64,000 bases of DNA. Origin: Zelopaecilomyces penicillatus. Its lineage: Eukaryota > Ascomycota > Sordariomycetes > Hypocreales > Pseudodiploosporaceae. Below the pieces are notes generated by a model. That model ran no database searches, was not told the DNA's origin, and was given only the letters and a program-made list of their open reading frames with translations. Below are positions 1 through 12,105 of the stretch, one piece after another (position 1 is the first letter of the stretch; each line of letters opens with the position of its first letter). The stretch is from NCBI GenBank assembly GCA_005765155.1, contig VCCP01000002.1, positions 2,232,001 through 2,296,000 on the forward strand. Direction: 5' to 3'. The translations under genes and the position numbers were made by a program.

Positions 1-3000
1 AATTAAATTAAAAAAGATTTAAATAAGATTAAGTAGTCTTATAATAATATTTTTTATTTATTCCTTAATAATCCCTTTTATTTATTATTAAAAGATTAAT
101 ATTTATTTAATAGTTTAAACCAGTCTATATTTAATTATATACTTAAAATAAGGAGTATTATATTATATTTTATTATTAATATATTTAATATAATTAAATA
201 CTTATAAAGCTTTTATTAAATTACTTTATAGAATCTTAATAATTAAATAATCTATAATTAAGATATAAATAAAGTATTTTATTTTATTTATTTAAAAGGT
301 ATTATATTATTCTTAATTAATAGATATATCTTATTTATATTATATAATAATTCTAAAGTCTTTTATATATTTATAAAAGATAATTTATTTATATTATTTA
401 TATAGATTATTATATTATTATTTATTTACTTTATTAAAGTATAAAAGCTTATACTCTTTAAAGCTATTATTAATTAATAATTAAATAATAAATTTAAATA
501 TAATAAAATAATTAGATTTAAGATAATTAAGATTATTAATATAATTATTATTAAGAAAGCTAAATTAATAATAATTTAGCTTAATAATAATTAAATAATA
601 ATACCTTAATAATATTTTTTAAGAGTTAATAAAAATAGATTATTTATTATTTATTTAACTTTTAGGCTTTTATCTAGGCTTAGTTTATTTATATATAATA
701 GTATTAAAGATACTTAAAAATTACTTAATTAAGATTTATTAAATAAAGAATTAAAGTCTATATTAATATAGCTTATATTATATTTAAATCCCTATAAATA
801 GATTATCTTTAAAAAATAAATAATTAAATTAATTTCTTTAAATATTCTTATAATTAATTTAGATAAGGATATTAATACTTTTAAGGATATTATTATAATC
901 TTAAGATAATTTATTAATAGGGATCTAAATAAGATATCTTAATTAAATAATAAATATCTTTTTTATAAATAAATTAATCCTTTTAATAAAGAAAAAGAAA
1001 ATCTAAAAAAAAAAAAAAGAATTAATAAAAAGAAATAAACCCTTAGCTCTCTCTATATTATATGCTATTGATTTAATCTATAAAATATAAAAGAAAGATT
1101 ATTATTTAAATAAATATTCATTTACCTTTATAATATTTAAAAGTAATAAAGTATATTATAATTATTAAATTTATTAAGAAAATAAATAATATATTCCTTA
1201 TTAAAAGGCTTATATTATATATTAAATACTTTAATAATTATATTAATCTTTATTTTAATAAAATAATTATAAAAGAAATCCTTTAATATATTAAAAAGAT
1301 AATAAAAGCTTTCTTTAATAGCTTAATAATTTAAGCTATTTAATCTAATAGATTTAAATATTATATTATATAAATATAATTAATAATATTTTTATTTATA
1401 AATTAAATAATAGAATTAAATACTTTAGGGATATTAAAGAAATTAAAAGGATTAAATATTAAAGGATTATTTAATTAAAAATAAATAAAGTAAAAGAAAT
1501 AAAATATATAAATATAGGTATTTAAGGATTATATTTAAATACTATTACTTAATTAATTATAAATATTATTTAATTTAATAATAAGATTATCTTTAATATT
1601 TCTTAAAAGGGTTTTAATAATTCAATTAAATATACTCTTTTATTAATTAATTATATTATAATTATATAAGCTATACTTAAGGGGGATTAAATTATATAAA
1701 TAGATAGGTTATACCTAGATTATTTAAATATAATAGATATTATTTAATTTAAGTTTTTCTTTTTCTATCTAAGAATCTTCTAGTATATTTAAAAGACTAG
1801 CTATTAAAAAACTATCTTTTTTATTTAATTAATTATAAAATAATTAATTAATCCTTTAAGTTTATTTTATTATATTATTACTTCATAGTTTTTCTTATTT
1901 ATTTAATCTTTATAGATTATATTAATTATATAATTATTTTAAAATCAAGCTATAATTTTATAGATAGTATTAGTATTATTATATATATTGTTTTCTTTTT
2001 ATTAAAATATAAAGATTTAAAAGCTATATAATTTAAAAAATTAATTTATAATATTAATCTAAAACATATATTATTATATAATATAGGCTTAATGTATTAT
2101 ATTATTAATAATAAAGCCTTTTTATTAACCATAATATTTATTTTAAGAAATTAAGGCTTATAATAATTAATAATAATTTAATTTACTTTAAAGGATTTAA
2201 TATAATTATATATATAATATTTATAAGTCTTAAACTAAGGATTTATAATACTTTAAAGCTAAAAAATATATTATATCTTTTAAATAGAAAATTAAATATA
2301 ATAAATAAGATAAAATATTATATTTTTAATAATATGTTTCTATAAAAAAAGCTATTTATAATAAATTAAATCTATTATAAATTATTAAATTTTATTAAAA
2401 ATAGCTTTTTATTTTAATATAAAGAGAAGTCTATATTTAAATTTATAAGGACTTTTAATTATTATTATATTTATTTTATAATAATTAAAATTATCTTTAA
2501 ATCCCTTTTTAATATATATAAGAATCTTATTAAACCCTTTAAATTAATTAAATAATTATTAAAATTAATTAAAAGCTTTATAAATATAATTCTATATATA
2601 TTAATAAGCTTTAAAAACTTAAATCTTTTAAAAACCTTATTAATAAATCTAATAAAAAATACTATATTTTTTTAAAACTCTTTTAAAAATATTATATTAA
2701 AAAAGATATAGCATTAATTATTAATCTTAATTATTAACAGCTATTATAATTAATTAAAATTTAATATATTTAATTAAATTATATTAATTTATAATTATTA
2801 AAAAGAATTATTAAAATATTAATAAATTTATTAGAATTTATTATTATAAAAGATATTAATTTCTTTTATTTAATTTATATATAAATTAAAATAATATATA
2901 ATTCTATTAAAAATCTAATTTTAAACCCTTTAAAAGTATTAAAGATTATAAAAAAAGATATTTTTTAAATAAAATTAATCTCTTATAATAAACTCTTTAT

Positions 3001-4610
3001 AAAGCTTATTTTAATAAAAAAGAATCCTATTATTAAATAATTCTTTTATTATTTAATAAAAAAGGTTTTATTATCTTTTATATTATAAAAAGCTTATTTA
3101 ATTGATTAAATGTTTATTATAAAAAATATCTTTTATAATTATATTTTAATAATAAAAAAGAAATCTTTATATTATTAAACAATTAAATAATTAATAAAAG
3201 GATTAGCTTTAATATATCTAGCTTTTATATTTATAAATAAAATATCTTATTAAAATATTTTATAAAGATTATTTTAAATTATCTATAAATTATTATAATT
3301 TAAGCTTAATTATTATTATTTTTTTAGATTATTTTTTTATTTATTATAACTAATCTTATTATTTATATAATATTTATGAATAAGAATTTTAGCTTTTTTT
3401 AGTATATTTTATAAAAGTTAAAATTAATTTTAATAATTAATAAATTAAACTTAATTATTTATAAAACTATTAAAGTTTATTATAAGATTATTATCTTTAT
3501 TAAAAAGTATTAATAAAATATTAAATTAAATCTTAAAATAAAATTAATTAATGTATTAATTATCTTAAATAAAAAGATTTATTTTATTTATTTTATTTAT
3601 ATATTTTCTTATTAATAAGTAATTAAGATCTTTTTTCTTTAAATTATAAAAGAAATAGATTTTATAATCTAAGATTTAAAAGATAATTTTTATAATCTTT
3701 AAAGCCTTTTTAATTTAAAAAAAGAATCAAAAGAGATTTATATTCTATTAAATCTAATAGATTAAACTATATTAAAAGACTTAATTAATTTAAAAGCTTT
3801 TAAATAAACTAGAAAGCCTTTTTAAAATCTATAACTTTTATTATAATTATTATAATCTATATTATAGCTCTTTTTATAGCCTATATTATAACCTATAATA
3901 TAATTATTATAGCTTATTAAATAGTTTAAGTATTAATAAGAAGATCTTAAATTAATATAGTTTAATTTTATTTATTTTATAGATATTTATTATAAAATAT
4001 AAATAAAATATATTATAAAACTTATTTTAAAATTTATTTATTTAAATAAAAGATTTTTTGATATATATATCTCTTTTTTTTAAACAATATTTTTAATTAA
4101 TATATAAATATACTTATAATCTATATTTATTAATAATAATTTATTAATTTTAAATAAGAACCTTTATATTATTAAATATATTAAATATAATAATAAAATA
4201 TATAAAAGCTATTATATTAAATTATTAAAATAATAATATTATATTTATATTATATATTTATTATTTAATTATTAAAATAATAATATTATATTATATTATA
4301 TCTTTATTATTAAACTATTAAATTAGATTTTTTAATATATTTAAAAAGATTATATTATAAATTTTAATTTTAAATTTAAGTCTTAAATATAAATATATCT
4401 TATATTTATATTAATCTTTATTAATATAAAAAAAGATATTTAAAAAAGCCTTTTTTTCTTTTTTAAATTTATTAATATTATTTTAAATACTTATTTATAA
4501 TAATTATAAGACTAGCTTATTATAATATTATTTAAAATATATATAGCTTATAATTTCTAATACTTATTATATTCTTATTATTTAAAGCCTGTATATATAT
4601 TTGATACCTT
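1..4610. repeat. AT-rich RIP-degraded block 1 (continues beyond the left edge)
   Basis: The sequence is nearly all A and T, with TAA/TAG stops in every frame and almost no CpA, TpG or CpG. The remaining C and G sit mostly in CpT, CpC, ApG and GpG contexts (for example agctt, cctt, aagg). This pattern fits duplicated DNA destroyed by repeat-induced point mutation. I could not assign a transposon family or termini here. A local duplication of about 48 bp (two units) lies near 4220-4320. The block gives way to normal composition at about 4610-4660, some 500 bp upstream of the cystathionine beta-lyase start codon. Confidence 0.85.
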
Positions 4611-4639
4611 TAACAGCTGTATAAGAGTTTAATATACTA

Positions 4640-5148
4640 GAATAAGTTGATTATTTTAGTCAAGATTTTATATTAGTGGTGTCTTTCACGTTATTATACC
4701 CCCACCCTTCTCTCTCCCACTAACCTGTTCTTATTTTGCTGATAGCCCAGTACTTTCATATGCCATGCTGTCAGCACCACTTCTTTGTACATCTACAACA
4801 TCATTTTCTCCGTATATCGGAGTACCTTGTCATTGGAAACCTAGGATTATATGACACACTATTCATACCTAGGTAGGTAGGTTATTAGCACGCACGCAAT
4901 CCACCACTCCGATTAGCATGCCTATTAATACAGCCAGCACCTATGAAAGTAACATGAGTCCCAAAAAATCTTACCACTTTGACTCTGCGAACTAGAAGTA
5001 AAGTAAAAGCTTTATCCCACGAATGTGCATGCTAGCGTCTTGCCGCTAGTTTTCGTCACCATTGTGCAGTTGTTACGCAACAGTTCAGACTATTACAGGC
5101 ACGAATAACTCGTTCAACTGCGGGCAATTTAAACCTGACCATAGCACC
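4640..5148 (+). promoter_or_regulatory. Upstream region of the cystathionine beta-lyase gene
   Basis: About 500 bp of normal-composition DNA between AT-rich block 1 and the start codon at 5149. It must hold the promoter and 5' leader. Visible features are a pyrimidine-rich stretch around 4700-4720, and two CCTAGG palindromes (about 4840 and 4868), the second followed by tandem GGTA units. I saw no clear full CYS3/MetR-type palindrome. The transcription start cannot be placed. Confidence 0.4.
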
Positions 5149-6553
5149 ATGGCTGCTCCACGGCGCGATGGACAATCAGGCAAACCTCTGCTGCATCTCT
5201 CGCAGGTTGATGTCGGTGGCCACAATTTTCCCCCATCCCCAACAAACTCAAGTCCTCAGAATGGGCGTCGGCGGTACGCACTGGCAACCGAACTCGTGTA
5301 CACGGAGTCCAAAGATCAATATGGCGCCTCAAGCGTCCCCATTTATCAGTCGGCAACCTTCAAGCAAACATCAGCCAGTGGTGGCCAACAAGAATATGAC
5401 TACACTCGATCAGGCAACCCTACTCGAACCCATCTCGAGAGGCATTTAGCCAAGATAATGAACGCTACTCGCGCTCTGGCTGTCAGCTCTGGCATGGGCG
5501 CCCTCGACGTCATCACACGGCTATTGCGGCCAGGCGACGAGGTTATTACCGGGGATGATCTCTACGGTGGCACTCATCGCTTGTTGGGCTACATGGCATG
5601 TAACCATGGCATTGTAGTGCATCATGTTGATACAACCAAGGCCGAGTCGGTCAATGATCGCATCTCAAACAAGACAGCAATGGTTCTTTTGGAGACACCA
5701 ACGAACCCCCTTATTAAAATTGTCGACATTGCGTCAATCGCTCGCATAACACACGAGGCCAATGGCAAAGCTCTAGTCGTAGTTGACAATACGATGCTCT
5801 CCCCAATGCTCTCAAATCCTTTAGATCTTGGCGCTGATATTGTCTACGAGTCCGGAACCAAATACCTGTCTGGTCACCATGATATCATGGCAGGTGTGAT
5901 TGCTTGTAACGAGGCTGCAGTTGCTGATAAGTTGTTTTTTACCATTAATTCAACTGGCTGTGGCTTGTCTCCGAACGACTCTTTCCTTCTTATGAGAGGA
6001 GTCAAAACATTGGCCATTCGCATGGAAAAGCAGCAAGCCAACGCTCAAGCCATTGCTGAATTTCTCGAGTCTCACGGATTTCGGGTACGTTATCCCGGCC
6101 TTAAGTCACACCCACAGTATAATCTGCATTGGTCCATGGCGCGTGGGGCTGGGGCTGTTCTATCATTTGAGACAGGCGATGCAACGGTTTCAGGGCGCGT
6201 TGTTGAGGCCGCAAAGCTCTGGACAATCAGCGTAAGCTTTGGATGCGTGAACAGTCTCATCAGTATGCCTTGCCAGATGAGCCATGCTAGCATTGACGCT
6301 AAAACCAGAAGAGAACGTCAAATGCCAGAGGACATAATTCGTCTTTGCGTTGGTATCGAAGATGTGGACGACCTGATTGAAGACCTTTCACGTGCCGTAA
6401 GTCCAGTTCGCCTATTGCTATGCATAGTCTGGGATAACTGCTAATCATATCAAATAGCTTGTACAAGCCGGTGCTGTGACGGTTACACTCGACGGCTTCC
6501 AAGCTATTAAAACCGCTAACAAGCTAGGACAATTACCACTTAATACTGATTAA
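5149..6553 (+). CDS. met-2: Cystathionine beta-lyase (2 exons, 447 aa)
   Basis: PLP-dependent enzyme of the Cys/Met metabolism family. It cleaves cystathionine to homocysteine, pyruvate and ammonia in methionine synthesis. The model is join(5149..6396, 6458..6553). I chose the ATG at 5149 because it has a strong CACCATGG context; the frame is open upstream but has no earlier ATG. The intron at 6397-6457 starts gtaagt, has a ctaatc branch site and ends caaatag. Splicing replaces a spurious read-through tail with LVQAGAVTVTLDGF, which fits the family C terminus. Visible active-site features are YTRSGNPT (Y85, R87, phosphate contact from the neighbouring subunit), SSGMGALD (about 114-120), Y139 stacking on PLP, D213 in VVVDNT and the Schiff-base lysine K238 in SGTKYLSGHH. 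That last motif and MPCQMSHASID point to the fungal beta-lyase group rather than gamma-synthase or gamma-lyase. No frameshift or internal stop is seen. The AT-rich block starts almost at the stop codon. Whether it is the only copy in the genome is unknown. Confidence 0.93.
6397..6457 (+). other. Intron of the cystathionine beta-lyase gene
   Basis: 61-nt phase-0 intron with donor gtaagt, branch-like ctaatc 12 nt before the acceptor, and acceptor caaatag. Without removing it the frame ends at a false stop at 6442-6444 and the conserved C terminus is lost. Confidence 0.93.
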
Positions 6554-8064
6554 GTTAGTATCTTCAGTTAGTATATAAACAGCTTTTATATATAGCTATA
6601 TAAACTAAATAATAGATCTAACTCTAGGGTTATATTCTTATCCTTAAAAAGTATTATCTTTTATTTAATATTCTTAAAATTAAAATTTATTTATTTATAT
6701 ATATTAAATTCTAATATAAAAAAAAGATTCTTTTATATTTTATATAATTTTAAAAATTTTAATATATATTTAATAATATTATTTATTAATATAATATTTA
6801 TATAAAGCCTTTAAATAATTAATTAAAAATAAAGATATTAATTAATTAAATTATTTAAAATTATTTAAAAATATAAAATAATTTTTTATATAAATTTTAA
6901 TTAATATTTATATTATAATTTATATCTTTAAAAATATTAAAAGAATATCTTATTATTTATATTTAATAATATAAAAGTTTATATTTATAAATAATAAAAT
7001 TATTATTAAAGATATTATTAAAAAAAAATTATATTATATATATATATATATTAATAAAAATTATTATTTAATATTATTTAAATTTTTTTATAATATTTTT
7101 TTTAAAAATAAATAAAATTATATTTAATTTATTAATATAATTTTTAAAAATTCTATATTTAATATAATAATATTTTAATATAATTATAAACTTTTTAAAT
7201 AATATTAATTTTAAATATATATAAAATATTTTTTATTAATATTTTTTATTAATATATTTTATTAATATATATTTTTAATATATTTTATTAATATATATTT
7301 TTAATAATCTTTTTTTATATTTAAAAAATATTTTTATTATATATATAATATTATTTTATTATTAAAATTCTTTTAATATATTAATATAAAATATCTTTTA
7401 TTAAATTTTAATAAAATCAATTTAAGATTAATTATAAATAATAATATATTTAATTATAATTATTTATTAATTAAAGAATTCAATATTTTTATTAAATTAA
7501 TATTAAAAAAGATATTAAAATTCTTAGAAAAAAAACTTTATTTTAATTCTTTTTTTTAATTAATTTATATAATAATAATTATATTATAGATTTTTCTTTT
7601 ATTAAGATTTATTTATAAATAAACTTTAATTAAATTTTAATTATATAAAATATAAATAAAACTTAAATTTATAATAATTATTAATATATTTTTTTATATT
7701 TTTTTTAAAATAATATTTTATATAATATATATATTAAATATTAAAAATAATAAATAATAAATAATAAATAATAAATAATAAATAATAAATAATAAATAAT
7801 AAATAATAAATAATAAATAATAAATAATAAATAATAAATAATAAATAATAAATAATAAATAATAAATAATAAATAATAAATAATAAATAATAAATAATAA
7901 ATAATAAATAATAAATAATAAATAATAAATAATAAATAATAAATAATAAATAATAAATAATAAATAATAAATAATAAATAATAAATAATAAATAATAAAT
8001 AATAAATATAATTATTAAAATAAAATAAAATAATATTTTTATTTTATATATTATAGATATTTTA
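6554..8064. repeat. AT-rich RIP-degraded block 2
   Basis: Nearly pure A+T sequence that starts within tens of bases of the beta-lyase stop codon and ends at the RIP-altered short repeat at 8065. It includes a long 7-bp tandem array (7745-8007). No protein remnant or terminal repeat could be recognised, so its origin is unassigned. Confidence 0.8.
7745..8007 (+). repeat. Tandem array of 7-bp unit AAATAAT, about 37 copies
   Basis: The unit repeats with no visible interruption from 7745 to 8007, about 37.5 copies. It contains only A and T, so it offers no target for RIP. It lies at the right edge of AT-rich block 2, about 60 bp before the degraded short repeat at 8065. Confidence 0.95.
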
Positions 8065-8142
8065 GGCTAATAAAGAGATATACCTTTTAATTAGTTATTT
8101 AAGTGTGCCTTATATAAAGACCTTAACCAACAGGTAATTAAA
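8065..8142 (+). repeat. RIP-altered copy of the short repeat found upstream of the Csm1 gene
   Basis: About 78 bp that line up with 33262-33339 almost without gaps. Most differences are C to T or G to A in this copy. For example ggctaataaagag faces ggccaataaagag, and ttatttaagtgtgcct faces ctacccaagtgtgcct. Both copies sit at the junction between an AT-rich block on the left and a gene island on the right. It may be the end of a larger mobile element or a fragment of a small non-autonomous one. Confidence 0.7.
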
Positions 8143-8389
8143 TTTAAGATAAATGAAAAAGTCAGATATCGTATTTCATGTCCCAAATTTCCTGATTCTC
8201 CAGTATGGGAAAATTATATCAACAAATAGTAATTCGTGTTGGCTGTAGCACAGACATGTCCGCTGTCTATTTCAATTGTTCAAAAAAAAGGTTGATAGGA
8301 ATTATCGTGAGCCAAATGGGACAGCTGAGAAGGATATGGCTGACTATCTTAATTCCCAATGCCTTAATAAAGCCTCTCTAGCCGGGTAT

Positions 8390-9996
8390 CTAAGTGAATT
8401 GAAAACGATCAGGCAGAATAACGGGGGCAACAAGGGTCCATATATACATTCCATGACAAATCCAAGCACTCACAATCTTCACCCAACTTGCGCCATATGT
8501 TCGCCCCACAGTAGCAAAATCTCCGTCTCTTGAAGCTTCTTCATGATTGAGAGTGAGTAGTGTGGAAACCCATGCAGTAGCAAGAAAAAAAATGATATGA
8601 AACATTGTATAGTTATACTGAGTGTGACATCGCTCATCGTCTTGCGAAGTGTTGCCACCAAAGTCGCTGTCATCATCCGATAATAAAGCGTCGGCAGGTA
8701 GGCTGCCCTCTTCTACTGCGCGGCGTAAGGCCTCGGCTCGCATCTCACGTCGACTTTCAGGCTGCTGGATAATTAGATCGTGGTCGTCTCCATCGTCTGA
8801 AAGGCGGATACCATTACTCGTTGATCCCAAACCAAGGCTTTGGCTCGCCGCCCGTGTTGTGGTGTAGGCAACAGTTAACATGGTGACAATAGCTCCAATG
8901 ACAACGGATGTAGTTCGTGTGCCTTGAGCACGGAGTAGCGGATTGCAGTTCTTGTCGTTAGGCTCCATGGAAACAGCGGACATTGTAAGATAGGTGCAAT
9001 AGACAGCCACCATGGCCGCTTGAGCCAGACCAGCCTTAGGGTTGGATTCTTGCACAGTTGGATTGACAGATATAAAGGAAATGGCCAGCCAGAGAACGAG
9101 ATTAATAGTAATCGCAGCCTGGTTCATGGCACAGTCCCCTCGGGCAAAGAAATGATACTGGATGACAGTCATGACAATCGATGCCAGGTACATCGCCAAA
9201 GTAGAGCCTATGAGTATAAATCGCCAAAATTTTGAGTTTGTGTCTTCAATTTGGGCCAGACAATATTCTGCCCATGTGTGCGCCAAGTCTACGAGCAAGA
9301 TGAGACCGAGAATGAGGAATAACATGGCGCCAGCAAAGGAGACATAATTGCCCCAGAACATGAAAAACTCATCGGGGATGAGAAACGACAAAATGATTAA
9401 AACCAACCAAGCGATTATTTTTGGGCCCCAAAAGCCGTTTTGTATAGCTGCCCGTGGTTCTTTCGATGTTTTGACTCCAAAGAGAATACTCGCAAATATG
9501 AGGTGAAAGAGCCCTAGCGCGAAGTTGATCCTGTGAGCAGCGAGCCAGCCATAGCATTGGCCAGTTGGACAATTGATTTTAACGTAATCAAACATAAGAT
9601 GTTGTAATTTTTCGATGGCCCATTTCGTCAGCATAACCCAGGCAAGGATCGAGTTGACTAGTAGCAACAGAGCGTACGAAATGCGGGTGGCAACACTGAC
9701 ATCCCATTAGAATATGATTGCCAGAGCGAGTGGAGAGCACAAATGGGTGATAGACTTACCTGTTACCACACTTGCCACACATACTGCAGACCATGGAGCA
9801 TGTCGCTGCTCCACAGCAGCTGGCAAGACAAGACAGAGCCTATCGATCGTATCAGCGCATGTAGATTTCTACATAGATATTGGATGCCAGGAGGAACAGA
9901 ACTCCGTGCAACAGCCAGTAAAAGTGGAATAAGAAAAGGACATACCGTGCCCATGCTAGGAACCGCAAGAAGCGGGAGGGACAAGAGCACACCCAT
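8390..9996 (-). CDS. TMS1: TMS1 / Serinc-family (TDE1) membrane protein (3 exons, 478 aa)
   Basis: Multi-pass membrane protein of the Serinc/TDE1 family, conserved from yeast Tms1 to animal serine incorporators; its biochemical role in fungi is unsettled. The model is complement(join(8390..9695, 9760..9839, 9946..9996)). The ATG at 9996 gives MGVLLSLPLLAVPSMGT. Exon 2 adds the Cys-rich block ASCCGAATCSMVCSMCGKCG, and exon 3 carries the rest. Intron 1 (9840-9945) begins gtatgt and intron 2 (9696-9759) begins gtaagt; both end in AG, with CTGAT and CTAAT branch sites. Family hallmarks include CPTGQCYGW, AAIQNGFWGPK, IPDEFFMFWGNY, LVDLAHTWAEYC, NPLLRAQGTRT and the C-terminal WVKIVSAWICHGMY...LPDRF. 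About ten hydrophobic segments are visible, with a long acidic loop (roughly residues 325-390) that is probably cytosolic. The length is normal for the family and no damage is seen. Confidence 0.94.
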
Positions 9997-10365
9997 ACTG
10001 CGATTGTTTTGCTGGCACGATAAAGTTGATTCTGAGAGAAGATAGTGTTGTCGTTGCGATGGGTTGATAATCACGGGGTATGATGTGAGATGTTGACAAG
10101 ACAGGTTTGGTAGAAGTTACGATAGTCCAGCCTAACTGTACTATCAAAATGCTCTTGCATGACGTGAATAATTACTGACGAATAATTATTGATGTCATGG
10201 CCCGCGACCGAGTGACAAGGGAAAAGGGGATATGGTCGACAGGTGCAGGCGCTTACACTCATGCAGCTCGATTTCCCCCGCAGTTCTGCTAGTTCTGCAA
10301 TGATATAAATAGGGTACATAAAAGACATATATCTTTGCTTACTGTACATAATGAAAGGATTATAC
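9997..10365 (-). promoter_or_regulatory. Upstream region of the TMS1 gene
   Basis: About 370 bp of normal-composition DNA between the TMS1 start codon and AT-rich block 3, which starts near 10365. It holds the promoter and leader and includes the dyad at 10158-10199. No protein-coding signal is supported in it. Confidence 0.45.
10158..10199. promoter_or_regulatory. 42-bp imperfect palindrome in the TMS1 promoter
   Basis: Arms 10158-10174 and 10183-10199 are inverted matches at 15 of 17 positions, around an 8-bp spacer (ctgacgaa). The arms end in catgacgtg and gatgtcatg, so each outer half resembles a CRE/ATF-type TGACGTCA half or variant, and the spacer carries another TGACG. The dyad is about 160 bp upstream of the ATG. 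A bZIP-binding role is inferred from shape only. Confidence 0.5.
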
Positions 10366-11274
10366 TATAATAATTAAGATATAGAACGATATAATATAGT
10401 TAATATATAGTTCTATTAGAAGTGAATTTTATTAATAAATTAAAAATTTAAAAAATTTCTTTTAAATCTTAAAAATATTTATTTTATATATTAAAAATTT
10501 AATATCATATTTAAAAAAAGGATTTTTTTAAAGAATTTTATTATTATTTTTAAAAGGATTTAAAATATAAAAATTTATTATTAAAAAAGTATATTAATTA
10601 AAAATATTTTATATTTATATAAGATTAATATTATTTAAAAAGCTTTTAATAATATTAAAGTATTTTATATTAGATTTAAATTAATTAAAAAATTATATTA
10701 ATAAATTAAATATAATCTTATTTTAAAAAAGAAAGATTAAAGAAAAAAAATGATTTTTTAAATAATAGCTTTAATTAATATATATATATAAATATAATCT
10801 ATTTCTTTTAATAAAAGTTTTAATAAAGGTTTTATTATTTATAATTAAAAGTTTTTAGATTAATAAATATATTAAATATAAATAATAAATTAATTATATA
10901 TATTATTAAAAAGGAAAAAATAATATTTAAAAGAATATATTAATAATAAATATTAAAGGATTAAAAAGCCTTTATAATAAATTAAAAATAAATAATTTAT
11001 ATTTTAAAATCGAAAAAATATTAATATAATAATAATTAAAATATAAATTATTATTTTAATTTTAAAAAATATAATAAATAATATTTAATAGATTATATAA
11101 GATTTATTTAAAAGGATTTAAATTAAAAGTTAAATTATATTTAATATAATTTTATTAATTTTATTAATTTATTTTATTATAATTAATTAAATTATATTAT
11201 ATAATATTATATAAAATATTATTAAAATACTTTAATTTAAAAGATATAAATAATATAAGCTATAAATATAATAA

Positions 11275-11386
11275 TAATCCTATTATAAAATAATCCTATT
11301 ATAAAATAATCCTATTATAAAATAATCCTATTATAAAATAATCCTATTATAAAATAATCCTATTATAAAATAATTATATTATAAAA
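11275..11386 (+). repeat. Tandem array of a 16-bp unit, 7 copies
   Basis: Six exact 16-bp units (taatcctattataaaa) from 11275 to 11370, followed by one variant unit ending at 11386. Each unit keeps a CC pair followed by T, a context that RIP rarely attacks. It lies in otherwise unassigned AT-rich DNA. Confidence 0.93.
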
Positions 11387-11973
11387 TTAATTTTTTATTA
11401 ATTTAATAAAAGTATTCTTTTAAAATTCTTTTAAATTAAATTAATAAAAAATATAAATTATTTAATAAATATAATTTTAAAATAAGATTTAACTTTAATA
11501 ATATAATTATTATTTTTAAAATATTTATATTTAATATGAAATTTATATATAATTAAAATATATAAAGAAAATAAATTTATATAATCTTTATTAAATATAT
11601 ATTATATATATATAATTTTTATAATAGCTTTTATTTAATATAATATTATAATTATTTAAATATAAGATAAAATTAAAAAAGATTAAAGCTATTTTATAAT
11701 AAAGATTAATATAATTAAAAGCTTATTTAAATTAGATTTAAATATAATTATTTATTTAATTAAGCTTAATTTAAAATAAATATATAATTATATTATTACT
11801 ATAATAAATCTTTTTATTTAATAAATTAATTATTTTAAAAAGATTAAAATAGTTTAAATTAAAGTTTATAAAACCCTTTTTAATCTTTTTAATTATATTT
11901 ATTTTAATAAAATAAAAATCCAATAAATTAAAATTAATTATATTAATAAAAAGCTTATTAATATAATAAATAA

Positions 11974-12105
11974 TAATATAATATAATATAATATAATATA
12001 ATATAATGTAATATAATATAATATAATATAATATAATATAATATAATATAATAAAATATAATATAATATAATATAATATAATATAATATAATATAATATA
12101 ATATA
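11974..12105 (+). repeat. Tandem array of 5-bp unit ATAAT, about 26 copies
   Basis: A run of ataat units from 11974 to 12105 with two interruptions (a G near 12008 and an extra AA near 12053). Apart from the single G it is A+T only. Confidence 0.92.

Noticed and set aside
7745..8007. CRISPR-like array
   Set aside because: Units are directly abutting 7-mers without spacers, in a eukaryotic genome; it is a simple tandem repeat.
8276..8533. 85-codon plus-strand frame near the end of TMS1
   Set aside because: It overlaps the TMS1 3' exon in antisense, has no recognisable domain, and its composition is explained by the gene on the other strand.
8479..8676. Minus-strand frame overlapping the TMS1 C terminus
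   Set aside because: Out-of-frame shadow of the TMS1 exon.
10071..10349. 92-codon minus-strand frame upstream of TMS1
   Set aside because: Lies in the promoter, has no family resemblance and no splice link that would extend TMS1; treated as non-coding.
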